This document shows, piece by piece, positions 55,311 to 64,000 of a DNA stretch of 64,000 bases; within the stretch, counting starts at the first letter, position 1, and every line of letters begins with the position of its first letter. Below the pieces are notes generated by a model. The model made no database searches. It worked only from the letters and a program-made list of their open reading frames with translations, and had not been told where the DNA came from. This stretch comes from Coriolopsis trogii (lineage: Eukaryota > Basidiomycota > Agaricomycetes > Polyporales > Polyporaceae). The position numbers were made by a program, and so were the translations under genes. The stretch covers positions 124,001 to 188,000 of the forward strand of contig JAHYIO010000011.1 in the NCBI GenBank assembly GCA_020543525.1, read 5' to 3'.

Positions 55311-57268
55311 ATGATTTGGTGCAACACCAGCTCCAGCATCCTAGGTAATGCCACGCTAGCCGCTCTTTGTTGCTCAGATAGTGCACCACCCGGAGTGACA
55401 TGCGATGTCATTTGCCCCAACCCGGACATCTCGGGGGTAGGCGTCCGCATCGCCTTCTATGTTCAGAGTTTCCTCAACAGTGAGTATCGTTTCTCTCCTA
55501 TACCTCTGACTGCTCAGTACGTGGACCGCTACAACTACTTGAAGATGGAGACGGGGACGTCATTCACATAAGAGAGGTGTGAGGGGAGGCCAGTGGTGGT
55601 GCTGTTCTCCAGATATACGATGCTCTCTTTACGGTGCTGATGCTGGCTATTTCCATAGCTCTTCTCGTCATCTTTTCGAGGAGGGACTCGGTGCCTAGCA
55701 CTTGGGCAACGACTCTCCTCACCGGCGCATTGGTCATCGCCGCCATGGTGCAGAAGCGTGCCCAAGCTATAACGCTCCACCATGCTATCCTGACCCTTAA
55801 GTGAGTATTCATCGGGAGTGACCTCAGAACAACAGACAGTGCGCACGATGGAGGAACAAATCGGACCCTGGCTCGTCAATCAGCTCGGTGATTCGGTTGC
55901 TGACAGACTGTCTACCCCGCAGCTTCGCGACTCTGTCATGTATCAGCTCCCTCGCTGTCGCACCAACTCTCTCCGTCTGGCGTCTTACGCCACGGGAGTA
56001 CTATGTAAAGCGTCTCGCCCGCGACCTTCTCGACGACGATGAGGACCACCAGGACCGCATTGTGGGCACCGCCGTCGACGCGCTCACAGGTCGGAACAAG
56101 AAACGCATCGCCCGCGCACAGAGCCGACAACGGCTCTTCCTCGCCATCGCCCTCCTGACGCAAGTCGTACTTCAGTGGGCATGGGGCATCGTTCTCTTCG
56201 TGTCTCCAGCGTACAGCCAACGAAGCTGCTCGGGCGGCACTCGGCTGATATTCTTCCTAGCACCCTTCACGGCGGACACGATCAACGAGCGGCTCATGGT
56301 CGTTTGGGTCTTTTGGCTCCTGTTCTCGCTCGGGATCACGCTCTTCATGACGATCGTACTCGCGCTCACCAGCCCCTCGCGCGCGAGACCATGGACCGTC
56401 CGCTCGTCCCCCGTGTCGTCTATTACGACGCGCGAAGGCACTGGCAGCACTCCGGGAAGCTTTGCTTCCCGCCCTATCTACGAACAATTCTATATCTCAG
56501 CCAAGGCAGCAGTGCCGTCATGGAAGGACAAGACGGGGCAGCTCGTCTTCGCTTATAATGCAATCTCCGTCGTCCTCTGGTTGGTCTACATCATCTGTAA
56601 GTCATCATATCCGGAAGCGTGGGCTCAAGCTGATCACGGTATGCGCAGCTTCAGAGATTCAGATACAGGCGAACTGCCTGTTTGAAGGCGAGAACGACGT
56701 CACCAGCTTCGGACAGGTAATGCGTCCGTTTCCCCAATCCGAGTCCCGCGACGAATGCTGACGGGAGCGCGGCCAGATCACAGCCCTCCTCCTCTCCCTC
56801 GCACCCCTATGGAGCCTCATTGGCGCGCTCTACAAGTGGCCCGAGATGCAGCGGAAGCTCGAGCGGCGCCGTCGCCGCGAGCAGCAGCGCATGCAATCCA
56901 TGCGCTCGCGCGATTCCAGCGTGGGCCCACAGACTCGCACCGCGGTTTCTCTCGACGACGTCGCCATCGACGTCGACGTTGACGTTGACGTTGACACTGA
57001 CGCAGCCGTGCCTCGACACTTGAAGGGCCCGGGCGCGGATACCGCCGATGTGCACACGTTCGAGGTCGTGTCTGCCGTGCCCGCGCGAGACCGTGCGCAG
57101 CCGGTCGCCGCGCTCTCTAGGCTGAGGATCGGGAGACCGCGGGGTGCGCGCGCGGCGCGACAGACGCATGTCCGGTTCCCGACGTTGGAGGGTGTGTATA
57201 TCGCGCGGACGTCCACACAGGAGTGGGTAGAGCTGGAAGGCGTCTTCCGCGATGGTCGAGGTTCGTGA
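55311..57268 (+). CDS. seven-span membrane protein of unknown function (Agaricomycete type)
   Basis: ATG 55311 (MIWCNTSSSILGNATLAALC) gives a Cys-rich N-terminus with the family-like CPNPDISGVGVRIAFYVQSF. Hydrophobic segments: YDALFTVLMLAISIALLVIF, WATTLLTGALVIAAMV, FATLSCISSLAVAPTL, LFLAIALLTQVVLQWAWGIV, VVWVFWLLFSLGITLFMTIV, LVFAYNAISVVLWLVYIIC and ITALLLSLAPLWSLIGALY, about seven in all. Between helices 3 and 4 is a charged loop (ARDLLDDDEDHQDRIVGTAV). The C-terminal tail is basic (KLERRRRREQQRMQSMRSRD), then carries an Asp-Val run (56963-57000) and ends FRDGRGS at TGA 57266. Exons join cleanly through 55480-55610, 55800-55920, 56597-56648 and 56717-56775. I know of similar uncharacterised proteins in mushrooms; no function can be assigned, and homology to G-protein-coupled receptors is not supported. 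Confidence 0.75.
56963..57000 (+). repeat. hexamer repeat GACGTC/GACGTT coding (Asp-Val)n
   Basis: Six-base units GACGTC, GACGTT, GACGTT, GACGTT, GACACT encode alternating Asp and Val in the cytoplasmic tail. The reading frame is preserved. Confidence 0.75.
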
Positions 57269-57624
57269 TCACTGATTGCCGTGCGATTGTTGACGCTGGT
57301 GTTGTAGACTGTATCTGCGTGCTGTCATCTGTTACCTTCTTACATTAGTACGCATCGTATTCTGAGTATACCCTTCGCGACACGTTATTGTATCGGTATT
57401 TGTACTTATTATGGATATTATATGCGCGACTGCGTTGCGCGTTACTGCACTTTCATCACTGTCAAGTCAAACAAAGAGATCTATGAAATGGGAATATCCG
57501 CCTCCTGCATTGTCATTTCATAGGTACGAGTAAGTGATTGCGAGGAACAGTACAGTGAAGATTCTGCATCGCGAATGGCAAGGTTCAGGTCCTTCAGAGC
57601 CGTGTCCGCCCAGTCAAGGAATAT
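57269..57624. other. convergent terminator region
   Basis: About 356 bp between convergent genes. A/T-richer than surroundings with several TATTGTAT/TTATTATGG motifs; holds both 3' ends. No gene. Confidence 0.5.
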
Positions 57625-60600
57625 TCAAGCACGAAGCTGAGAGAACGTGGGCGCATTGTACGCGATAGGCCCTACCCCGCCTTCATAGACACCATCGACC
57701 GAAAGCTGGAGGCTCGGAGACACCGCGGTGTCGTTCAAAGCCCAAAGCGCAACAGCGACAGTGCTGAGGGAAAGTCTCTTAGTATCGTGCCCCACGTAAC
57801 GAAGGATCGCACTCGTGTTACTCACTTTTTACCACGGTAGTTGAGGATACCCTCGGGGACGGGGAACCTTGTCTGGGGGCCAACATTCGCAGCACGCTAG
57901 CAGACCCGACCATCAGCTCCTCATACTACACATAGGCGAAAGCGCGAACTCGGTGCTTACCTTGCCAAACTGCCACCCGTTGACGAAGAGGAGCGCCCGG
58001 TACGGCTGCGTGTTTGTCGCCTCAAACTGGAAGCTGACGTGCGTGTCCGTTCCCTTCGGCAGATCGAGTTCGAAATCGGTCACGAAGAAGCCGACGCCCG
58101 CGCTCCCACCAGGCAGACCTTCGGACAGCTCGCGGGTGGCCCAGCTCGAGGTGTCGAACCCGGGTAAATGCCAGCCCTGACGCTCGCCGTACAGCCCGCC
58201 CTCGTTGAAGAGGCCGCGCACCTTATCGGGATAGCTGCAGAGCGTCCGGTACGTAAGCGCCACAAGACAAGAGGAGGTTCGAGATGGTGGACTTACTTGA
58301 GGTAGCCACCGACCTTGCCTTGGACCTTCCAGGTAGTGAAGTTACCGCCGGTGAGGGAGAACCCGGCAATGCCACGAGCGGACTTCTCGTTCGAGTCTTC
58401 GTCAAGTCCCATGTTATCCTGGACGACGGTGACGACGTTGTCCGTGCCCTCAACGACCGCGCCGCTCGGGAAGGTGAACAGCTTGTTGACGTGATCCGTC
58501 GTGCTGTATACGGTGTCGATAAACTTGTCGTTGATCCACACGGACGCGGCGAAGACTGCAGAACGGTCAGCTGCAGCCTTCGGATACTATATGGCACGTC
58601 AGCTACTCACAGCTACCACCATAAATGGTGAGGTTGGCCGAAGTCTCCGACCCGGTGCTATCAAAATGACCACGCCAAATGACCGTATTCTCGCAGCTAT
58701 CGTCATCATCAGCACCGCGCAAGTAGTACTCTCAGCCAATCACTCACTATCCATAGTCACAGCCGTACAGCACACGGCCGTCACCGAACAGCGGCTTGAC
58801 GTTGATGTTCGTCGAGGTCTTGTTCGCAACGACCCAATCTGAGTCATCAAAGTCCGCCTTGATCTCAGGCAAGCTATCCGCATACTTCCAACCCTTCAGC
58901 TCGGGGAGGGACACGCCGTGCTGCAAGCTCTTGCTTCCAGCGATCTTCCCGGACAGCTTGCCGGTGCCAAGACCGAGAGTGGGGACAAGTTCTCCATTCC
59001 ATTTGACCGCCACAACGTTCGCAGGCGCGAACACAGTCAGCGGAACAGACGCGTTGAGGTCTCCATAAAGAGAGAGCGTGCCGTGTGCGATGGAGGCATT
59101 TCGGACGAGGTAGGGCCCACCGACGAGGACGGTCGTGTTCGTGCCGAACTGGAAGAAATTCTCGAGTCCCTTCACGGTCTCTTCCGTCTCCTCGCGCACA
59201 AAGGGTGCCCAGAACGAGGCGGTAGTGGTGGGGTCGGCGAAGAGAACGAGCTGCGAGGTCGACTCCCAAACAGTAATGAGGCCCGAACTACCAGGTAGCA
59301 CGGTGACGGTAGTGACACCTTTCGTCGCGGAGCCACTCATCTTGACGTGCGAAGATAGGCCGGCGACGCCGAGGCCAGACGGCGAGAACGCGAACTCGTG
59401 CGACTGATCGGAGGCGCCGTAGAGGAAGAGCACGTCGCGGTTGCCAATCCTACCCGCGTAGAAGATCGAGGCGGTCGTGTATAGCAGAGAGCCCTCCGCG
59501 CCAAAATGATAGTCGGTGATAAGGATCTTACTCTGACGGCCGTGTAGCGCGATCGAGTCTGTTGTCTTCGGGATGGTGAGCGCACCCTTTGACGTCGGGA
59601 TAGTGACATTGAATGCGACGTTGGCGGTGGAGGTAGAGTCAGTTTGGCGGACGATGAGGAAATTAGTACCACTGTCGGGATTGTTCAGGAGTGTTCCGTA
59701 CGCCGCGCTGTCGCTGATGGTGACGCCGGGGATACCAGTACTAGATTCTCCTACCCAGTCGGTCTTGCGGAACTCGGGCGAAGAGCGAATGAAAATGTTT
59801 TGGCGCTTGACTTCATCATACTTGTCTGTAAGCTTGCGGGTCTCCCGGATGGGTGAGCCGTAGTCGTAGCTCGTGTACACACCGGGGAAGGCGATTCCGC
59901 CCCAGTTTGTGCCACTGACTACAGTGTAAGCACATATGACAGGTAATGTATCGCAAACAACGTACCCATAGAACATGTAGTACGATACCAGCTTGGTGTT
60001 GGCCGCATAGTTGTGCTTGTAGAAAACGTCTTCAAAGTCAGGGCCAGTAAGGATTGCACACGCATCATAACCAGGTCCCGCCCAAGGGTCGAAGGCGCCT
60101 CCCTGGTACTCAGGCATGTACCATGGCTGACTAGGGTTAACTTCTGCATGATATTGGTGGTAGTTCGTCGTGACCGGCTTCCAGGTGCGAGGATTGGAGC
60201 AGTCAAAGGCCTGCGGGTACGCATCAAGACCATAGATATCGACCGCGCCGGTGCCGTTGATGAAACTCTTGCGCTGGTTGGGATCGTTGTACGTCCTTCC
60301 GGAGTGTCAGTCGCTCCGATTGGAAGTATAATCAAGCTGATCATATTGGGTACTCACAATGGTACCACGATGCCGCCTTCGCGGTACTGGTTCTCCAGTT
60401 GCGCAAAATATGCTTGGTGTGTTGCGGTCTGAGAGTACTCGTTGTCTGCCTCGACAATGAGATGTGATTCCTGTTCCGAGGAAGAATGACGACGCTCACC
60501 TATCTGAACAGCGAGGATGGGCCCGCCATTGGTGACCTGATACGGGGCTGATTCCTTGATGATGCCGTCGATATACGGCTCGTAAGCAGCCGTCCAGTCG

Positions 60601-61393
60601 GTGGCGTTGGTACGAAGAGTGCCCGCAACCTCGCTGGTGATCCAGTGTGAAATACCACCAGCAGAGGTTTCAGCGTTGATCTTTGTGAGCGTCAGTGCAG
60701 CACGCTACAATCACGTTGATGTAACAGCCTTACGTAAGGACCTGGACGTTCACCACGTCGTCAGCACTCGGACGCGGTAATGGAGGGGAAGACGAGGACT
60801 GACCAGGACGGAGGACGACGAAAATGCCAGCGAGGCTAGCTGCGTCGTAGATGGGCTTGAGGGCACGCCAGTCGTTGAAGTCGATAACCCCCTTTGCGGG
60901 ATTGGTCAGACCCACTACAATGACGTCAGTCAGTAAGATGCGGATTAGAGTTGCGGGATGAATTGAAACATACTATGGATGTAGATGCTAGAGCGACGTA
61001 GCGACAGTGCACCTTGAATGCATATGCATGCTATCACACTTTTGACAAACGTACCTAACGCTGTTCAATCCAGCGGCGACCAACTTTTGGAAGATATCGA
61101 GCCAGAGTTCGGGCACAGGAAGACGGAAAGTGTGGAACTCGCCTCCGCTGAGGGCGCACATCAGAGGATGTTAGCGTAATGGGAGGAAAGTCGAGGCCAT
61201 ACGTTACAAATATGCGCTGATCATGGAGCCAGAGGGTGTAGTTGTCCCAGCTGACGACGTCTGTGAAGCCGTTGGTCTGGCGTGGAGGCTCGATCCCGCT
61301 GGCTGGCGTAGTCAATGGCCATGATAGGAGCACCAGACAGAATGTGAGGAGGGTGGGCAAAGCCCAGGAGGGATAACGACGCCAGAGGAGCAT
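57625..61393 (-). CDS. beta-galactosidase GH35, copy 3
   Basis: Third intact GH35 gene, on the opposite strand. Start chosen at ATG 61393 (MLLWRRYPSWALPTLLTFCL, signal peptide) because the TATA box at 61454 leaves no room for the in-frame ATG at 61432 and the other copies start alike (MLWYRGFN). Then IEPPRQTNGFTDVVSWDNYT and GGEFHTFRLPVPELWLDIFQ. It has the 14-nt (60974-60987) and 8-nt (60734-60741) micro-exons, but the 12-nt one is fused to its upstream exon. Active site: RPGPYINAETSAGGISHW, ILAVQIDNEYSQT and PWYMPEYQGGAFDPWAG. The large exon to 58747 carries domains 2-3 (YDYGSPIRETRKLTDKYDEV, LHGRQSKILITDY). The end reads VAVALWALNDTAVSPSLQLS, then APTFSQLRA at TGA 57625. Frame intact. Confidence 0.93.
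60734..60741 (-). other. 8-nt micro-exon of GH35-3
   Basis: Minus-strand GTCCTTAC, between GTCCAG and GTAAGG. Completes R-P-G-P-Y before INAE; same position and length as in GH35-1. Confidence 0.82.
60974..60987 (-). other. 14-nt micro-exon of GH35-3
   Basis: Minus-strand CATCTACATCCATA, between CTCTAG and GTATGT. Joins GTTAG to TGGGTCTGACC, giving V-S-I-Y-I-H-M-G-L-T. Confidence 0.87.
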
Positions 61394-62149
61394 GTCGGCG
61401 AGACGATCCTGAAGACGAGGTCGTCTGGGCATCTCATGGTCGACGAGCCCGGCTTTATACCTGTATGATGGTAGGTGCGACTCGCCTGTCCCTACGTCGG
61501 CATACGCGTATAGATGGTCATGCGTCTTCTTGTCGTGCGGACCGGCGGGATCCATCGCGTAAATGGTTCAGAAGAAACCCTCGCGCGCGCGACAAGCGCC
61601 GCTCGGAAAGGTGAATACACGGTCACGCCCCCCCGCACGCCAGCGCCTGTGCCAGTTCCCATGCATTGCGGATATCGGTTTTCTGTTCGTTCCATCATTC
61701 GAGGTCCAGTGAGCGGCCTCATGGCCACAAGAACCTCCGGGTCAGGGAGTCCCGGACTGCCAAGGCCGCAGACTCATATAGAGTCCTTCACTGCCGCCGG
61801 GAAGGCAAGTCTCTTACACAGTACCTATACAGACGCAGACTGGGTTAACGTTTATGGGGTCTTTGTGTGGCATGGCATGATATACTTGTGACTTTCAATA
61901 TATAGCTCAGCTATGGTGCGCGGCGCCTAGTCACCGCCTATCTTGTACAAAAAAATGTCATCTCGCAGTACCTGTCCAATTTCTTATTTACTTGACCAAT
62001 CGACTCCGTTTGATGAACTGAGATGATCTGTCAAGCCGTTTGTCGAAATTCTCAAAACTGACGGAGATAAGAATTTCGAAGCTCCGAGATTTTGCCAGTG
62101 ATGGGAACTACCTTCCTGATATGGAAGGTGACTACCGTATATGTATATA
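61394..62149. other. promoter of GH35-3 and left flank of transposase gene
   Basis: About 750 bp. Contains the GH35-3 promoter and, from about 61960, the probable left end of the DDE transposon, with an A7 run at 61949-61955 and an inverted pair CGAAATTCT / AGAATTTCG near 62045-62080. The exact terminus could not be fixed because the right end of the element is outside the window. Confidence 0.4.
61454..61459 (-). promoter_or_regulatory. TATA box of GH35-3
   Basis: Minus-strand TATAAA, 60 nt before the preferred ATG at 61393 but only about 21 nt before the ATG at 61432. Confidence 0.6.
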
Positions 62150-64000
62150 TCAGGCGTCTAAAGTGCGCGCAAGGCTCTCCGGAATGTGACGATGTGACTT
62201 ATATCGACGAGAACTGAATGCCTGAACCTGTCCCTGGGCCTCCTTTGAACTGAGACCATCAGAATATGCTTCTATCCATCTCCATGTTCGGTGCTCCCAC
62301 TTCCGAATGAGCTGAACACTGACTGAAGCAAGTGCGAGAGGAAGGTTGGTTTGTAGTGTGGGGAAAGTGTAGTCGCAGTGGTCACGGAGGTACCGCTTCA
62401 CCGCGCCCCAGAAGTACTCAATGAAATTGAGCTCACAATGGTACTTTGGAAGAAAGATACACATGTGACCAGCAGCCTCGATCACCTCTTGAACAAGAGA
62501 CCGCTGCTCCTGGAAATCAGGTTCAGAGTCGAGAATCCTGGTTGCACAGCAGATTCTCGACTCTGGATCTGATATGCACTTATCTCGACACCGCATAAGA
62601 AGACCGGACCGCCACAGTCCACGTTCCTCAAGCACTTGCTTCATCCCCTTCGGCAGATCGGCATACTCAGGATGGTCGGATGGAAAGACCATCCGCTGAA
62701 CGACCCGAGTACCATCCTTCTGCATATACCACCCATCGCGCATGCCAGCCTGCTTCCCTCCAGGACGGAGATTCATGCGTGAAGTGAGAAGGGCATCCTC
62801 AGCATACGCGGAATGACCCTGAGAGTTATCGACCATGATCAAAGCCTGATAGCCCGGACCATGGGCTGCTTCAAACGCGGGAATGATCTTGTCTTTCAAC
62901 TGGGCAATATTGAATTGTTGCTCACATATCTTAAGCACACATGTACTCACCTGCTTGACAAACAACTCGCCTGTCCAGTACCCATCATAATTCTTCCCAT
63001 ATTCCAAACTCTGTCCTGCATCTGGCAGCCATCCAAACGTCGAGCAAATGACATCGCTCCGATGAATCCCGCGGCCCACTCCCTTCTTCTTCAGCGCGTG
63101 TTCTCCTTTCGGCACCCAGCTCTTCGCACGTCCGTCGTTAGCCTGTGCAGTCATCTCGTCATGGGCAACAAGAACCAGGCGCCGTTCCACAAAGTTCCCG
63201 GGATGCTTAACAGCCTCTTTGTCGACGTCTCCCACGACATACTGGACTAAGCGCTGCCGAAGAGACTTGAGCTCTGGTATGAAGACTTTCTGGCGGTATG
63301 CGACTACATCAGGACGGTCGTGTCCGTCATAGTAGAGTGACTTCTTGTGGGATATGTATCGAAAGCCTTCATGGTGGAGCCAACGGCAGGCAGTGCGTAA
63401 GGAGATCCCCCGTCCTGGTTTGATCTGGATCCGAGGGAAAAGGACGACCTCCATGTACTGCTTCAGGCCGTGCGGCATCTCTTTCGAGACGAGATGTTGG
63501 AGATACTCGGCAGCAGCCGCAGGGACCATCTGTCCTTTGGAGAACTCCGCCAGCTTGGCGGGACTCATTGCCCACTTGTTTGAGCGCATGTACGCCAGGA
63601 GTTCGGCTCGGATGGTCGGGTCATCAAGGAGACTGAAGGACTTTACATGTTTACCACGTAATGAGCCGGGGAGAGCGCGGTTGGCAATCCAGGCATTAGC
63701 CCAGCAGTGCACCATGCGACCACCCCAAGCAGGCGCAAATCCATAGCTCTCGGCTGCACACTCACCAGCATCGATTGAAGAGCGACCCTTGTGAATCCGC
63801 ATCTTCAGATAACTTTCAATAGCGCGTGCGCGAACGGCCTGCAGACTATGGGGTCCAGCCTGGAACGTGTCTGCTTTGGAGTGGATGAGCTTCGTGATCG
63901 CTGACAGCGCAGCATGCCGCGCCGCCTCCTGTGCCTGTTTCCTCAAAGCGCGCTCCTCGCGCGCCGGGACTGCAAGCTTCCGACGCTTGAGAGAAGGGGC
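62150..64000 (-). CDS. DDE transposase, IS630/Tc1-mariner-like, N-terminus outside window
   Basis: A single open frame without introns from the right edge to TGA 62150, more than 610 codons. No ATG-based start can be fixed: the frame is open to position 64000 (upstream residues read LKRRKLAVPAREERALRKQA). The N-terminal part has helix-turn-helix-like content with GISLRTACRWLHHEGFRY, a typical transposase recognition helix. Three catalytic-type acidic residues fit a DDE nuclease: LVLVAHDEMTAQA, ALIMVDNSQGHS, and KYHCELNFIEYFWGAVKRYL. The last resembles the PDLNPIEnxW motif of the IS630/mariner DDE_3 fold. The C-terminus is basic (SSRRYKSHRHIP). Intron-free coding and an intact frame suggest a recent or domesticated transposon. 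It is a fungus-common family; clade not certain. Confidence 0.8.
   Translation of the reverse strand, partial: APSLKRRKLAVPAREERALRKQAQEAARHAALSAITKLIHSKADTFQAGPHSLQAVRARAIESYLKMRIHKGRSSIDAGECAAESYGFAPAWGGRMVHCWANAWIANRALPGSLRGKHVKSFSLLDDPTIRAELLAYMRSNKWAMSPAKLAEFSKGQMVPAAAAEYLQHLVSKEMPHGLKQYMEVVLFPRIQIKPGRGISLRTACRWLHHEGFRYISHKKSLYYDGHDRPDVVAYRQKVFIPELKSLRQRLVQYVVGDVDKEAVKHPGNFVERRLVLVAHDEMTAQANDGRAKSWVPKGEHALKKKGVGRGIHRSDVICSTFGWLPDAGQSLEYGKNYDGYWTGELFVKQVSTCVLKICEQQFNIAQLKDKIIPAFEAAHGPGYQALIMVDNSQGHSAYAEDALLTSRMNLRPGGKQAGMRDGWYMQKDGTRVVQRMVFPSDHPEYADLPKGMKQVLEERGLWRSGLLMRCRDKCISDPESRICCATRILDSEPDFQEQRSLVQEVIEAAGHMCIFLPKYHCELNFIEYFWGAVKRYLRDHCDYTFPTLQTNLPLALASVSVQLIRKWEHRTWRWIEAYSDGLSSKEAQGQVQAFSSRRYKSHRHIPESLARTLDA

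Noticed and set aside
61432..61432. ATG at 61432 as start of GH35-3
   Set aside because: It is only about 21 nt from the TATA box, likely before the transcription start; the ATG at 61393 gives a signal peptide like the other copies.
61949..62149. Exact left terminal repeat of the DDE transposon
   Set aside because: Candidates such as CAGTACCTGTCC can be seen, but the partner end is outside the window, so no border can be supported.

Overview
The window is nuclear DNA of a filamentous basidiomycete. Most genes are cut by many 50-80 bp GT-AG introns, coding DNA is GC-rich, and several gene families (GH92 mannosidase, multi-domain GH35 beta-galactosidase, monocarboxylate-type MFS permeases, single-pass Ser/Thr-rich membrane proteins, a Tad1-like LINE) are typical of wood- and litter-decay Agaricomycetes, plausibly Polyporales. 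No rRNA, tRNA, CRISPR or bacterial-type feature was seen.

Layout. 1-1.7 kb: 3' end of a GH2 beta-mannosidase gene (+). 3.0-7.1 kb: two tandem monocarboxylate-type MFS permeases (+). 7.2-8.4 kb and 14.4-15.6 kb: two related single-pass membrane proteins (-) flanking a secreted GH92 alpha-mannosidase (+, 10.2-13.3 kb). 16.9-22.9 kb: EB1-type microtubule plus-end protein (-), F-box-like protein (+) and a small Ser-rich protein (+). 22.9-26.7 kb: division I chitin synthase (-). 28.4-38.2 kb: two tandem GH35 beta-galactosidases (+) with a decayed GH35 fragment between them. 39.4-46.0 kb: a full-length LINE with two ORFs and a 14-bp target duplication; its ORF2 is interrupted near the 3' end by a 315-bp non-autonomous hAT element. 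48.4-50.0 kb: third MFS permease (+). 51.4-54.7 kb: amino-acid permease (-). 55.3-57.3 kb: seven-span membrane protein (+). 57.6-61.4 kb: third GH35 gene (-). 62.2 kb to the edge: a DDE transposase (-), open through the right edge.

How it fits together. Beta-mannosidase, alpha-mannosidase and three beta-galactosidases sit among three monocarboxylate-type permeases, so the window looks like a locus for trimming mannose- and galactose-containing glycans (hemicellulose side chains or glycoproteins), mixed with housekeeping genes (chitin synthase, EB1). Joint function is inference.

Most notable observations: the GH35 paralogues build their active-site region from micro-exons of 14, 8 and 12 nt with a different intron-loss pattern in each copy; one copy appears to use GC-AG introns; a GH35 relic lies between the tandem copies; the LINE couples ORF1 and ORF2 through an ATGA overlap; and a hAT-type element built of palindromic GGGTACGGGT units has replaced the C-terminal end of the LINE polyprotein.
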